From Candidatus Streptomyces philanthi (lineage in GTDB: Bacteria; Actinomycetota; Actinomycetes; Streptomycetales; Streptomycetaceae): a stretch of 64,000 nucleotides of DNA. The notes under the pieces were generated by a model. The model had not been told where the DNA came from. It was given only the letters and a program-made list of their open reading frames with translations, and made no database searches. Both the position numbers and the translations under genes were made by a program. The DNA lies in the NCBI GenBank assembly GCA_018114805.1, contig CP073042.1:7175501-7239500 (forward strand). Reading direction: 5' to 3'. Positions 17,753 to 29,391 of this stretch are shown in pieces (position 1 is the first letter of the stretch; each line of letters begins with the position of its first letter).

Positions 17753-19077
17753 CGCACCCGGACCCGGTCCCCGCGCCGACCCGGCCGGCCGCCCCGGGCG
17801 GCGCCCCCGACCTGCTCTACCGCGAGCACAAGGAGGACCTGCGGTCCGCCGTGCGGGCGCTGCTCGCTGACCGGCTGCCACCCGGGGCCGTGATCGCGCA
17901 CATCGACGCGGGCCGCGCGCACGACGCCGGGCTCTGGCGGATCCTCGCCACCGACCTGGGCCTCGCCGGGCTCCTGGTCCCCGACGCGCTCGGCGGGCAG
18001 GGGGCCGGCGCCCGGGAAGCCGCCGTCGTCCTGGAGGAACTGGGCCGCGCGGTGGCCCCGGTGCCGTACCTGACCAGTGCCGTCATCGCCACCGAAGCCC
18101 TGCTGGCGTGCGCCGGGAGCAGCAGTGGGATGCGGCCCACGGGCCCGCCGAGCCGGGCCCGCGCGCCGATGCCACGCCCCCGTCGGCGCCCCAGCCCGCC
18201 GGCCGGGCCGAGGAGGCCGATGCGGAGGGGGCTGGTACCGAGGAGGCCGATGCTGCGGTGGCCGCCGAACTGCTCGCGGTGCTCGCCACGGGGGAGCGGA
18301 TCGGGGTGCTCGCCGTACCGCTGTCCAGCGCCCCCGGTACGGCACGCCCCACCCCCGTAGCGGCCGTCACCGCCGTACGCGCCGACGCGCGCCACCCTCA
18401 CCGGCGAGGTCACCAGCGTCGCCGACGCGCTCGCCGCCGACGTGCTGCTGGTCCCGGCGCGCGGCCCGGCGGGGGTGGGGCTGTACGCGGTGGACGCCGG
18501 CGCCGCCATCTCGCCGGGGCCGCGCCGGGAGCCGACCACCGCGCTCGACCCGACGCGCCCGCTCGCCCGGGTCGGCCTGGAGGGCACGCCCGCCCGCCGC
18601 GTCGCCGGGCCCGCGACGGCCGACGCGGCGATCGACCGGGCGCTGCGGGCCGGGGCCGGGCTGCTGGCCTCCGAACAACTGGGGCTCGCCGAATGATGTC
18701 TGGCCGAGACCGTGCGCCACACCGGGGAACGGCACCAGTTCGGCCGCCCGATCGGCTCCTTCCAGGTGCTCAAGCACCGGATGGCGCGGATCTGGCTCGA
18801 CCTGGTCTCGGCCCGCGTGGCGGCCCGCGCCGCCGCGGACGCCCTGGCCACCGGCGCCCCGGACACGCCGGTCGCCGTGGCCGTCGCCCAGGCCCACGCC
18901 GCACGCGTCGCGGTGCGCGCCGCGCAGGAGTGCGTCCAACTGCACGGCGGCATCGGGATGACCTGGGAACACCCCGCGCACCTGTACCTCGAGAGCGACG
19001 AGATCGCCCTCGGCACGCCGGGCCGTCACCAGGAGACGCTGGCCGACCTCGTCGACCTGCCGGCCCCACCCGCCTGA
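17749..19077 (+). pseudogene. Acyl-CoA dehydrogenase, second of pair, frameshifts and in-frame TGA
   Basis: Partner dehydrogenase, ATG 17749 overlapping the previous stop. N-terminal domain: LLYREHKEDLRSAVRALLAD and GLLVPDALGGQGAGAREAAVVLEELGRAVAPVPYL. The middle is damaged: shifts near 18110 and 18385. The C-terminal domain (ALRAGAGLLASEQLGLAE, then TVRHTGERHQFGRPIGSFQVLKHRMA and ECVQLHGGIGMTWEHPAHLY) is clear, with a TGA at 18694-18696 in AE(W)CLAETV, where family members have Trp. An insertion rich in Glu/Ala/Gly near 18150-18260 may be a real lineage-specific loop or damage. Hairpin terminator follows. Confidence 0.82.
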
Positions 19078-19093
19078 GAGGCCAAGCCGCACC

Positions 19094-19117
19094 GCGCCGG
19101 CCGGGGCGGGCCGGCGC
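19094..19117. terminator. Hairpin after acyl-CoA dehydrogenase pair
   Basis: GCGCCGGCC at 19094-19102 pairs perfectly with GGCCGGCGC at 19109-19117. It is 17 bp past the stop at 19077. Confidence 0.65.
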
Positions 19118-19273
19118 ACGGGCGACCGTCGGCCGGTGGCCACGCTCGCCGCCCCGGGCGGCGGCTGGCCACGGGGCCGCGGGTCAGCCGTACGAAACCG
19201 TCCGTTCCATGGCGTGGTGTGGCCAGGTGTGCACCCCCTCTGGGCCTGGGCTTCGACATGTTGTTTAATTGCG

Positions 19274-19292
19274 ACCGTTTCGCAGTAACGGT
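19274..19292. promoter_or_regulatory. ACCGTT-N7-AACGGT operator candidate
   Basis: Perfect 6-bp inverted repeat about 23 bp before the start of the ABC-importer substrate-binding gene, in an AT-richer stretch (TTGTTTAATTGCGACC precedes it). Its placement suits a repressor or metal-sensor site. It does not match the Nur or Zur consensus I know. Inference only. Confidence 0.4.
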
Positions 19293-19314
19293 TGATCTTC
19301 AACAGAGGTGGGGC

Positions 19315-20906
19315 ATGACGGCCCGGACGATACGGACCCTGACCGCCGCGACGACGGCGGGCGTCCTGGCAGTGGGCGCGGCAGCGTGCTCCACCCCGGA
19401 CAACGGCAAGAGCGACGGCCCCAAGGACGCGGCGGTCGTCGGCATCGCGTACGAGACCCGACACGCTCAGCCCGCTCCTCGGCTACGGCAAGGACGGCAA
19501 CTCCAAGATCTTCGACGGGCTGCTGACGCACGACGCGCGGATGCGGCTCAAGCCGGCCCTCGCGGCCAAGCTGCCGCAGGTCTCCGGCCACGGGCTGACG
19601 TACACCTACACCCTCCGCGACGGCGTGCGCTTCAGCGACGGCGCCGTTCACCGCGGACGACGTGGTCTTCACCTACCGGACCATCCTCGACAAGAAGACC
19701 AACAACGCGTCCAAGACCGAACTCGACGCGATCAAGAGCGTCGAGAAGAAGGGCGACAAGACGGTCGTCTTCCGTCTCAAGTACCCGTACGCGCCGTTCG
19801 CCGAGCGGACCGTGCTGCCCATCGCGCCGGAACACGTGGCGAGCAAGCAGGACGTGAACACCGGCTCCCTCACCACCAAGCCCATCGGCACCGGGCCCTA
19901 CCTCCTCAGTAGCTGGAGCAAGGGCGAGAAGCTCGTCTTCAAGGCCAACCCGACCTACTGGGGCGGCGTGCCGAAGGTCAAGAAGTTCACGATGGCGATC
20001 ATCAAGGACGACGACGTGCGCGCCACCCGGCTGCGCTCCGGCGACCTCGACGGCGCCATCCTGCCGCCCAACCTCGCCGCTACCTTCAAGGGCGAAGACG
20101 GCCTGCGCACCCTGACCGCCAAGACCTGCGACTACCGCACCGTCACGCTGCCCAGCGACAACCCGGTGGCCGGCGACCGCGCCGTGCGCCGCGCGCTCGA
20201 CGTGGCGGTGGACCGCCAGGCCATGGTCGACGGCATCCTGGACGGCGCGGGCAAGGCTGCCGACGGACCGGTCCCCACCGACAGCGAGTGGTTCACCAAG
20301 GGCACCCAGCGCCGGCACGACCTGGCGGCGGCCGAGCGCATCCTGGACGAGGCGGGCTGGAAGCCGGGCAAGGGCGGCGTCCGCGCGAAGGACGGCAAGC
20401 GTGCCTCGTTCACCCTCTGGTACCTCAGCGGCGACAAGCTCCGCCAGGACCACGCCCTCGCCTACGCCTCCGACGCCAAGAAGGCCAGCATCGAGATCAA
20501 GGTGCAGTCCGGCACCTGGGAGGTCATCGAGCCGCGGATGAAGCGGGACGCGGTCCTCGCGGGCGGCGGCAGCCCGGCCGACCCCGACTTCGACCAGTAC
20601 ACGCTGCTCAACTCCGCCCTGGCCGGTGACGGCTTCAACAATATGGCCTTCTACGACAACCCGGCCGTCGACAAGGCGCTCGCCGACGGCCGGCGCAGTG
20701 GCGACAAGGCCAAGCGGAAGGCCGCGTACGACACCATCCAGCGCGAACTGGTCGACGACCCCGGCTACACCTTCCTCACCCACATCGACCACCTCTACGT
20801 CCTCGCCGACCGCTGGGCGCCGCTGACCACCCAGGTCGAGCCGCACGACCACGGTCTGGCCTCCGGCCCGTGGTGGGACGTGGAGAACTGGCGGCCCAAG
20901 AAGTGA
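19315..20906 (+). pseudogene. Peptide/nickel-type ABC substrate-binding lipoprotein, two frameshifts
   Basis: Extracytoplasmic solute-binding protein family 5, about 530 aa. ATG 19315 with AGAGGTGGGG upstream; lipoprotein signal with lipobox VGAAAC. Family segments: DTLSPLLGYGKDGNSKIFDGLL, LTYTYTLRDGVRFSDGA, FTADDVVFTYRTILD, TKPIGTGPYLLSSW and NPTYWGG. Frameshifts near 19465 and 19645 lie in the N-terminal lobe. From 19662 to 20906 the frame is clean and ends WWDVENWRPKK. Family members bind oligopeptides, nickel chelates or sugars; the specific ligand is not inferable. First gene of a five-gene overlapping importer operon. Confidence 0.88.
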
Positions 20907-21907
20907 CGGAAACCCGGCGCCCGGGCCTGCCGTGGCTGCCGATGGCGCGGCTGGTCGGGCGCCGGGTGCTGTTCGCGGTGCCCGTGCTGTTCTGCGTGAC
21001 CTTCGGCGTCTTCGCCATCGCGGCGGCCTCACCCTTCGACTCGGTCAAGGCGTACGCCGGCACCGCCGGTCTCACCGCCTCGCAGGAGAACCTCGACCAA
21101 GTTGCGCGCCAACCTGGGCGCCGACCCGTTCACCGTCCGCTGGTGGGACTGGCTGACCTCGGCCGTCACCGGCGACCTGGGCGACTCCAGCTCGCTGCGG
21201 CAGCCCGTCGCCCAGGTCATCACGGAGCGCATCGGCTGGTCCACGCTGCTGTGCGCGGTCGCCTTCACCCTCGCGGTGCTGGGCGGCACCGTGCTCGGCG
21301 TGCTCGCGGCCCGGCGTCGGGGCGGCCTGTTCTACCGCGCGATCACCTTCGTCTGCTATACGCTGGAGGCCGCACCGCCGTTCTGGATCGGGCTGCTGGC
21401 CGTGTGGCTGTTTGCCCTCAAGCTGGACGCGCTGCCCGCCGGCGGACTCACCGACACCGCCAGCGAGGTCGCCACCGCGGGCCAGGTCACCCACCACCTG
21501 ATCCTGTCGGCCGCCGTGCTCGCCGTCTCCCAACTGCCGTGGTTCGTGCTCTACGTAGGTCAGGGCGTCGGCGACGCGATGGACGAGGACCCCGTGCGCG
21601 GCGCCCGCGCCCGCGGGCTCAGCGAACGCACCGTCCTCTTCTCGGCCACGCGCTGCGCTCGGGACTGCTGCCGGTGCTCATCCTCGTCGGTTCGCGCGTC
21701 CCCGAGCTGATCACCGGGGCTCTGCTGATCGAGACCGTCTTCAGCTGGCCGGGCATCGCCTCCGCCACTGTCGAGGCCGCCACCAGCGTGGACTTCCCGC
21801 TCCTCGCGGCCCTCACCGTGCTCGCCACGGTCGCGGTGTTCGCTGGCAACCTGCTCTCCGACCTGCTGTACGGCCTCGCCGACCCCCGGGCGGGATTCGA
21901 TGGCTGA
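20903..21907 (+). pseudogene. ABC permease (DppB/NikB-like), two frameshifts
   Basis: Inner-membrane permease of the peptide/nickel family. GTG 20903 overlaps the previous stop (GTGA). First helix FAVPVLFCVTFGVFAIAAASPFD, periplasmic region LRANLGADPFTVRWWDWLTSAVTGDLGDS, further helices from AVAFTLAVLGGTVLGVLAA, and the EAA loop MDEDPVRGARARGLSERTVLF. The C-terminal helices read ITGALLIETVFSWPGIASATV. Frameshifts near 21100 and 21650. Repaired length is about 334 aa. The stop overlaps the start of the next permease. Confidence 0.87.
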
Positions 21908-22825
21908 GCCGCTGCACGGCACCGTGTCCCCCCGCCACCCCGGTCGAGACCGGCCCGCCCGTCCCGTGCTGGCGGACGTCGGCGGCTGGCGCGCGGCGTG
22001 GCAGCCGCGCGCTGCGGGTGCGTGTCAGCGCCGGGCTCGTCGCGCTCGTCGTCCTGACCGTACTGCTCGTGCCGCTGTTCTTCCCACTGGACGAACAGGC
22101 TGTCCACCTGGCCGACAAACTGCGCGCGCCCTCGCTCGACCACCCTTTCGGCACCGACGACGTCGGCCGCGACCTGCTGCTGCGCTGCGTGTACGGGCTG
22201 CGCGTCTCACTCCTGGTCGGGGTCGTCGCGGCGCTGGCCGCCACCTTGATCGGCACCGCCGTCGGCGCGCTCGCCGGCGCCGTCGGCGGCTGGGTGGACC
22301 GGGTCGTGATGCGGCTCGTGGACGTCTTCTCCTCGGTGCCGCACCTGCTGCTCGGTATCTTCATCGTGGCCATGTTCCAACCCGGCGTCTGGCCGGTGGT
22401 CATCTCGGTGGCGCTGGCGCACTGGCTGTCCACCCGCCCGCATCGTGCGAGCCGAACTCCTCTCGCTGCGGGCCCGCCCCTACGTGGAGGCGGCCATCTC
22501 CGGCGGGGCGTCGCGGCTGCGCGTGACCGTGCGCCACCTGCTGCCCGCGGTGCTGCCCCAGGCGGGACTCGCCGCCGTACTGATGGTGCCGCACGCCATC
22601 TGGCACGAGTCCGCGCTCTCCTTCCTCGGCCTCGGCCTGGCCAGCCACAAGGCCAGTCTGGGCGCCATGGTGCAGAGCGCCCGCAGCTCGCTGCTAGCCG
22701 GCGACTGGTGGCCCACCCTCTTCCCCGGCCTGCTGATCATCATCCCCACCCTGGCCATCGCGGGCCTCGCCGGCGCCTGGCGGGAACGCATCAACCCGCG
22801 CCGTCAATCGGAGCTGACGCTGTGA
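21900..22825 (+). pseudogene. ABC permease (DppC/NikC-like), two frameshifts
   Basis: Second permease. ATG 21900 overlaps the previous stop; N-terminal cytosolic segment MAEPLHGTVSP, then a shift between about 21935 and 22015. Family segments: LRVRVSAGLVALVVLTVLLVPLFF, HPFGTDDVGRDLLLRCVYGLRVSLLVG, and the EAA loop RIVRAELLSLRARPYVEAA after a second shift near 22435. It ends SALSFLGLGLAS to RQSELTL. Repaired length is about 308 aa. Overlaps the ATPase start at 22822. Confidence 0.86.
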
Positions 22826-23997
22826 CAGGCCCCGACCGGTCGACCCCGGTCCTCGCCGTGGACGGCCTCTCGGTCCGCTTCCGGATGCGCGGCGGACGGC
22901 ACATCGCCGCCGTCTCCGACGCCACCTTCGCGCTGCGGTCCGGCGAGTGTCTGGCCCTGGTGGGGGAGAGCGGCTGCGGCAAGTCCGTGCTCGCCTCCGC
23001 GCTGCTCGGGCTGTTGCCGGGCAACGCGGAGACCGCCGGCACGGCCCACCTGGCCGGCCCGGCCGACGCGGCCCCCGTCGAGCTGCTCACCGCCGACGAG
23101 CGCGTGCTCTCCCGTGCCATCCGGGGGCGGCGGGTGGGCCTGGTCCCGCAGACCCCGTCCGCCCACCTCACCCCGGTGCGCACCGTACGCGCCCAGTTGG
23201 AGGAGACGGTACGGGAGCTGGCCGGGGTGCGCCGGCCCGAGCTGCGGCGCGCGGCGCGGGAGGCGGCGGACCGGGCCGCGTTCCCCGCCGACCACCTCGA
23301 CCGCTACCCGCACCAGCTCTCCGGCGGCCTCGCCCAGCGCGCGGCGACGGCGCTGGCCCTGGTGGGCGATGCCGCGCTGCTCCTCGCGGACGAGCCGACC
23401 ACCGGCCTCGACCGCGACCTCGTCGACCGCACGGTAGACGCACTGCGCCGCCACATCTCCCCGGCCCCCGTGCACCAGGCGACCCCGCCCCACCAGGACC
23501 AGGCGCCCGCCGCTACGTCGCCTGCCGCCCCGTCGCCTGCCGCCACGCCGGCCACCGAACCGGCGGACACCGAGCACCGGGCCCGCGCGCTGCTCATGAT
23601 CACCCACGACCTGGTCGCAGCGGAGTGCATCGCGGACCGCGTTGCCGTGATGTACGCCGGCCACATCGTGGAGATCGCCGACGCCCGCGACTTCTTCGGC
23701 GACCCGGGACCCCGCCACCCGTACGCCAGGCGACTGCTCGACGCCCTGCCCGAGCGCTCCTTCACGCCCATCCCCGGCATGCCCCCGGAACTCGGCGACC
23801 TGCCGGCCGGCTGCGCCTTCGCCCCCCGCTGCGACCAGGCGACCGAGCGGTGCGCCGCGCTCCCCGCGCTCCTGGACGACGTGGCGTGCCACCCCGCGCC
23901 ACCCCGCGCACAGCACCCCGCCGCGTGGCCGCAGCGGCCGACCGCCGCCGCCCCACGTGCCGCCGAGCCACGCACCGATGAGGCCCACCATGCTTGA
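22822..23997 (+). CDS. ABC ATP-binding protein (DppD/NikD-like)
   Basis: ATPase subunit of 391 aa. Walker A GESGCGKS (residues about 49-56), Q-loop LVPQTPSAHL, signature LSGGLAQRAATAL, Walker B LLADEPTTGLD, and switch His in LMITHDLVAAE. The C-terminal oligopeptide-transporter domain contains GCAFAPRC. A Pro/Ala-rich insert (about residues 212-250) between Walker B and the switch region is unusual and probably a lineage-specific loop. GTG start overlaps the previous stop. Intact. Confidence 0.92.
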   Translation: MTGPDRSTPVLAVDGLSVRFRMRGGRHIAAVSDATFALRSGECLALVGESGCGKSVLASALLGLLPGNAETAGTAHLAGPADAAPVELLTADERVLSRAIRGRRVGLVPQTPSAHLTPVRTVRAQLEETVRELAGVRRPELRRAAREAADRAAFPADHLDRYPHQLSGGLAQRAATALALVGDAALLLADEPTTGLDRDLVDRTVDALRRHISPAPVHQATPPHQDQAPAATSPAAPSPAATPATEPADTEHRARALLMITHDLVAAECIADRVAVMYAGHIVEIADARDFFGDPGPRHPYARRLLDALPERSFTPIPGMPPELGDLPAGCAFAPRCDQATERCAALPALLDDVACHPAPPRAQHPAAWPQRPTAAAPRAAEPRTDEAHHA

Positions 23998-24659
23998 GCT
24001 GCGCGACATCACGGCCGGTTACGACCGGCGCTCACCCGTCGTCCGCTGGGTCTCGCTGCGCGTCGCGGACGGCGAGGCGGTGGGGCTGCTCGGCCCCAGC
24101 GGCTGTGGCAAGTCGACTCTGGCCCGGGTGGCGGCCCTGCTGCACCGGCCCGACGCGGGGCGCGTCGTGCTCGACGGTGAGGTGGCCCGCGGCTGGCGCC
24201 ACCGCGCGCCGCGCGCCCAACTGCACCGCGTACGGCGTGATCTTCCAGCAGCCACGGCTCTCGGCCGATCCGCGACTGCGGCTCGCCGACCTGATCGCGG
24301 AGCCGCTGCGGGCCACGGGCCGGGGCCGCGAAGCGGGGGCGCGGACCGGCGAGTTGGCGCACCGGGTCGGCCTCGGCGACGACCTCCTGACCCGCCGCCC
24401 GCACGAGGTCAGCGACGGCCAGTTGCAGCGCGCCTGCCTCGCCTGCGCGCTCGCCCTGCGCCCGCGCTGGCTGGTCTGCGACGAGATGACCGCCATGCTC
24501 GAAGCGTCCACCACCGCCGCGCTGGTGCACGTGGTGGAGGAGTACCGGCGCGAGAGCGGCGCGGGCCTGCTCGCCGTGGGCCACGACCGCGCGCTGCTCA
24601 CCCGGTGGTGCGACCGCACCGTCGGATGGGCCGAGCTGTCCGGCCCCGACGCGGACTGA
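23990..24659 (+). pseudogene. ABC ATP-binding protein (DppF/NikE-like), one frameshift
   Basis: Second ATPase. ATG 23990 overlaps the previous stop. Walker A GPSGCGKST near residue 36, Q-loop VIFQQPRLSADP, signature VSDGQLQRACLA (Asp where Gly is usual), Walker B LVCDEMTAMLEAS, and the switch His in GLLAVGHDRALL. A frameshift near 24235 sits just before the Q-loop. Repaired length is about 222 aa; it lacks the C-terminal extension of the partner ATPase. Last gene of the importer, followed by the palindromic terminator. Confidence 0.85.
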
Positions 24660-24683
24660 TGTGGGCCCGGTCGCCCGACGCGC

Positions 24684-24707
24684 CCGCGGGCACACGTGTG
24701 CCCGCGG
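24684..24707. terminator. 24-bp perfect palindrome between convergent genes
   Basis: CCGCGGGCACAC followed directly by its complement GTGTGCCCGCGG. It sits between the importer operon (ending 24659) and the encapsulin gene (ending 24769 on the other strand), so it can act as a bidirectional terminator. Confidence 0.75.
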
Positions 24708-24768
24708 CCACACGGCCAGTGTCGGGCGATGTCAGCCGCTACCGGCGCTGTCGATCGGTCCGAGCCGC

Positions 24769-26178
<1,410 letters not shown>

Positions 26179-26296
26179 TAAATGGTCACCTAACCCCGAA
26201 ACGGACATGCGGAGGGGGTACCCCCGCGGCAGTCCCGAAGGTATCAGCGGACTTTAGCGGTCGCATTCACTCGAAAGAGTGGCATAAATCTATGAG

Positions 26297-27541
26297 TTAA
26301 ATCGCGGTAAATACTCCAATCCCATTGGGGACGGCTCGCTCAACGCCCCCTGACGGGTTGTTACGCACCGCCGGACCTGGCGTTCCCGGCTCGTGCGTCA
26401 CCATCGTGGCCGAGCCTCCGCCGTCGAGATTCACCGCGTCGTCGGCGCCCAGAGCGAGCATCAGTTCGGCCAACTCGGCGATGGTCAGCCCCGCGCGGTA
26501 TTCGGGTCGGCCGTCCAGCGAGAGCAGTTACACGCGGTGCCCGCCCGCGCCGATACCGGCGGCCGAGCGCACGGCCAGCGTGGCGTCGTCCAAGCCCGCT
26601 AACGGCTGCTGGCCGCGCGCGATCGGATAGCCGCCCACCGCGAAGGCCAACGGGCCCGGCCGGCTGGCGACCAGCGCATGCCGCACCGACACCCGGTCAC
26701 CCACCTTGAGCCCGCGCAACGACGCGGCGCCCGCCTCGCGCCCCACCAGCACCACCGAGTCCGCGGCCACCGGCCCGCGCCCCGGCGTCGCCGCCACCTG
26801 GCTCACCCGGCCCTTGCGTACCGTCACCTCGTACGTCTCGCTGCTGTACGGCGCCCCACGGTCGGTGTCGGTGCCACACGTCGCCCGCACCCGGGAGGTC
26901 TGACCCCACGCCGTGGTGAACGCCCCGATCCCGTTCTCCGCCAGCGCGTACTGGTTCAGGCCACGCAACGCCAACGAGCCGTGCAGCGTACGCACCGTGC
27001 CGCGCAGGCGCAGCCGGTCCAGCCGTGCGGTGCGGTTCGCGCCGACCGCGATGACGTCCTCGGTGCCCGTGCCCGGCGGCAGCTTGGGCCCGAACCGCTG
27101 GCCCAGCGGCACGCCGCCCTTGAGCCGCTGTCCTGTGGCGATGGCCGGTCCCACCGGCGCGCCGGTCGCCTCGACGCCCGGGTGCTGGTTCTCGTTGATG
27201 TTGAAGAAGTCACCGTTGACCGCGGCCATGGCACCCCGCCGGCCCGCGAGCTGTGACAGCGGCGCCCGCGCCCCCACCGCGCCCGGGTGGACCAGGGCGA
27301 GCGAGAGCCCCGGCGTCCGCAGGTCGATCGAGAGCAGGTGCCCGTAGGCCGTGCCGTGCGCGGAGTCGACCGAGAACTCCCGGTACTCGACCCCGGGCGC
27401 GATCGTCGCGCGCTGGGTGAAGCGCGGCCCGGCGTCGGCCGCGCCGGCCACCGGCGCACTGACCAACCCTCCGCCCAGCAGGGCCAACCAGGCGACCACC
27501 ACCCCCAGTGCCGCGCGCCCACCACTCACCCGTGCCCTCAT
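26297..27541 (-). pseudogene. Secreted phosphodiester glycosidase (NAGPA-like), in-frame TAA
   Basis: NAGPA-family phosphodiester glycosidase, a family known from mannose-6-phosphate uncovering enzyme; bacterial substrates are unclear. The signal peptide ends near VAGAADA. Domain motifs: AAVNGDFFNIN, PYSSETYEVTVRKG, and DDAVNLDGGGSATMVT near the end. A TAA at 26530-26528 (HRV, then LLSLDGRPEY, same frame) replaces the Tyr normally seen there. The frame then continues to TAA 26299-26297. Repaired length is 414 aa. ATG 27541 is used; ATG 27568 is possible. Divergent from the GDPD-like gene. Confidence 0.85.
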
Positions 27542-27750
27542 GCTCGCCCGATTCCCTGCCTCGGCCAACCATCGCTACCGGAGGCATCCCCGCACGGCGC
27601 GGCAAAGGCCCAGAACGGCAAGGAAATGGCTGACGACCACCTGCGGAACTCTCCGCGCGTCACTGTCGGGCGCCCCCGGCGCGACCGATACTCACTGGCG
27701 TCCGTCGTGTACCCCCGGCCCCGCGCCAGGGCGAGAGCCAGGAGGCCGCC

Positions 27751-28611
27751 ATGCCCCACAGCACCCGACGAGCGTTCGTCGTCACCCTCGGAGCCACCTC
27801 CCTGGCGGGCGGGGTCGCCGCCCCCGCGTACGCCGAGGCACGTGGCGGCCACCCGGGCGGCAAGCCGCCGCTGCGTGAGGCGCACGTGCACAACGACTAC
27901 GAGCACCCCCGCCCCCTGCACGACGCGCTGGCGCACGGCTTCAGCAGCGTCGAGACAGACATCTGGCTGGTGGACGGTCAGCTCCTGGTCGCGCACGAGG
28001 AGGCTGAGCTGGACCCGACACGCACCCTGGAGCTGCTCTATCTGGACCCGCTGCTGCGCCGGGTGCGGGCGGGCGGCGGACGCGTCTACTCGGGCCACCG
28101 CCAGTCGCTGCAACTGCTCATCGACATCAAGAACCAGGGCGACGCCACCTACCGGGTGCTCTCCAGGCGACTGCGCCGCTACCGCTCGATGCTGAGCTTC
28201 ACCGCCGGCGGGCGGGTCTTCGAGGGCGCCGTCACCCCGGTCATCTCCGGCTACCGGGCCGCCCGGCCGGCGATGGAGGCCGAGCGCGTGCGCTACGCCT
28301 TCTACGACGGCCGCCTGGACGACCTCGGCACCCGAGTGCCGGCCTCCTTCATCCCGCTGATCAGCAGCAACTGGACGCAGAGCTTCACCTGGTCGGGTGT
28401 GGGCCCGATGCCCAGGGCCGAGCGCGCCAAGCTGCGACAGATCGTGGACACCGCCCACGCGCGACGCCAGCGGGTGCGCTTCTGGGCCACGCCCGACCAG
28501 GCGGGCTCGGCGCGGGACGCGGTCTGGAGCGAGCTGCTGGCCGCGGGCGTCGACCACCTCAACACGGACGACCTCGCCGGCCTGGAGGCGTTCCTGCGCG
28601 CGGCCCGCTGA
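27751..28611 (+). CDS. Secreted GDPD/PI-PLC-like phosphodiesterase
   Basis: 286-aa phosphatidylinositol phospholipase C / glycerophosphodiester phosphodiesterase-like protein. N-terminus carries a Tat-like signal (STRRAFVVTLGATSLAGGVAAPAYA). Catalytic barrel motifs: HVHNDYEHPRPLHDAL, ETDIWLVDGQLLVAHEE, LIDIKNQGD, RQRVRFWATPD and the C-terminal LNTDDLAGLEAFL. ATG 27751 follows CAGGAGGCCGCC. The substrate is probably a glycerophosphodiester or teichoic-acid-like polymer (inference). Intact. Confidence 0.9.
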   Translation: MPHSTRRAFVVTLGATSLAGGVAAPAYAEARGGHPGGKPPLREAHVHNDYEHPRPLHDALAHGFSSVETDIWLVDGQLLVAHEEAELDPTRTLELLYLDPLLRRVRAGGGRVYSGHRQSLQLLIDIKNQGDATYRVLSRRLRRYRSMLSFTAGGRVFEGAVTPVISGYRAARPAMEAERVRYAFYDGRLDDLGTRVPASFIPLISSNWTQSFTWSGVGPMPRAERAKLRQIVDTAHARRQRVRFWATPDQAGSARDAVWSELLAAGVDHLNTDDLAGLEAFLRAAR

Positions 28612-28817
28612 GCCCCGCTCGGCGGGCGCGGACCGAGGGCGGCTTCGCTGGCACCGCATCTATGTCGGACGTTCTCGCGCTCATCGGCCCATCGTAGGAG
28701 GGCGGCACGCGGCTCGCCGGCCGGCCCGCCGGCGCGGGTGCGCGGCGTCGGGGTCCCGCCGCAGGGGTGGCGAAAATTCGCTGGCCCCACGGCGTGGCCT
28801 CGCGCATGCTGGCCGCC

Positions 28818-29306
28818 ATGCAGATCAACATTGCCACCGCCGACGACTGGCCGGCCATCTGGCCCTTCCTGCGGGAGATCGTCGCCGCGGGCGAGACCTA
28901 CACCTTTCCGCGTGACCTGAACGGGGACCTGGCGCGCGAGATGTGGATGCTCGCCCCGCCGAGCCGCACCGTGGTGGCCGTCGACGAGGCGGGCACGGTG
29001 CTCGGCACGGCAAAGATGAACCCGAACCACATGGGGCCCGCCGCGCACATCGCGAGCGCCAGCTTCATGGTCGACCCGCGGATCTCCGGGCGCGGGGTCG
29101 GCCGGGCCCTTGGCACCTACGCCCTGGACTGGGCCCGCGCCGAGGGCTTTCGCGCCATGCAGTTCAACGCGGTCGTGGAGACCAACACCCGGGCGGTCGC
29201 CCTCTGGAAGTCCCTGGGCTTCACCGTCATCGGCACGCTGCCCGAGGGCTTCCAGCACCCGACCAAGGGCTTCGTCGGGCTGCACATCATGCACCGCGCC
29301 CTGTAA
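28818..29306 (+). CDS. GNAT N-acetyltransferase
   Basis: 162-aa acetyl-CoA-dependent acetyltransferase. Acetyl-CoA-binding motif VDPRISGRGVGRALGTYALD (R/Q-x-x-G-x-G/A), motif B FNAVVETNTRAVALWKSLGF and IGTLPEGFQHP. ATG 28818 is chosen at the start of family similarity (IATADDWPAIWPFL); two upstream in-frame ATG codons exist and no strong ribosome site is seen. Substrate unknown. Intact, transcribed alone. Confidence 0.9.
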   Translation: MQINIATADDWPAIWPFLREIVAAGETYTFPRDLNGDLAREMWMLAPPSRTVVAVDEAGTVLGTAKMNPNHMGPAAHIASASFMVDPRISGRGVGRALGTYALDWARAEGFRAMQFNAVVETNTRAVALWKSLGFTVIGTLPEGFQHPTKGFVGLHIMHRAL

Positions 29307-29391
29307 CCGCCGACCGACGGCGTACGGGCCCCGCGCGCCCGGACCGGTCGCCGGCGGGCGCGCCGATGGCGCGGTGGGTAGGCACCCGCAC

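Noticed and set aside
15931..18360. 809-codon frame read as a single protein
   Set aside because: It mixes out-of-frame sequence with parts of two acyl-CoA dehydrogenases whose similarity moves between frames.
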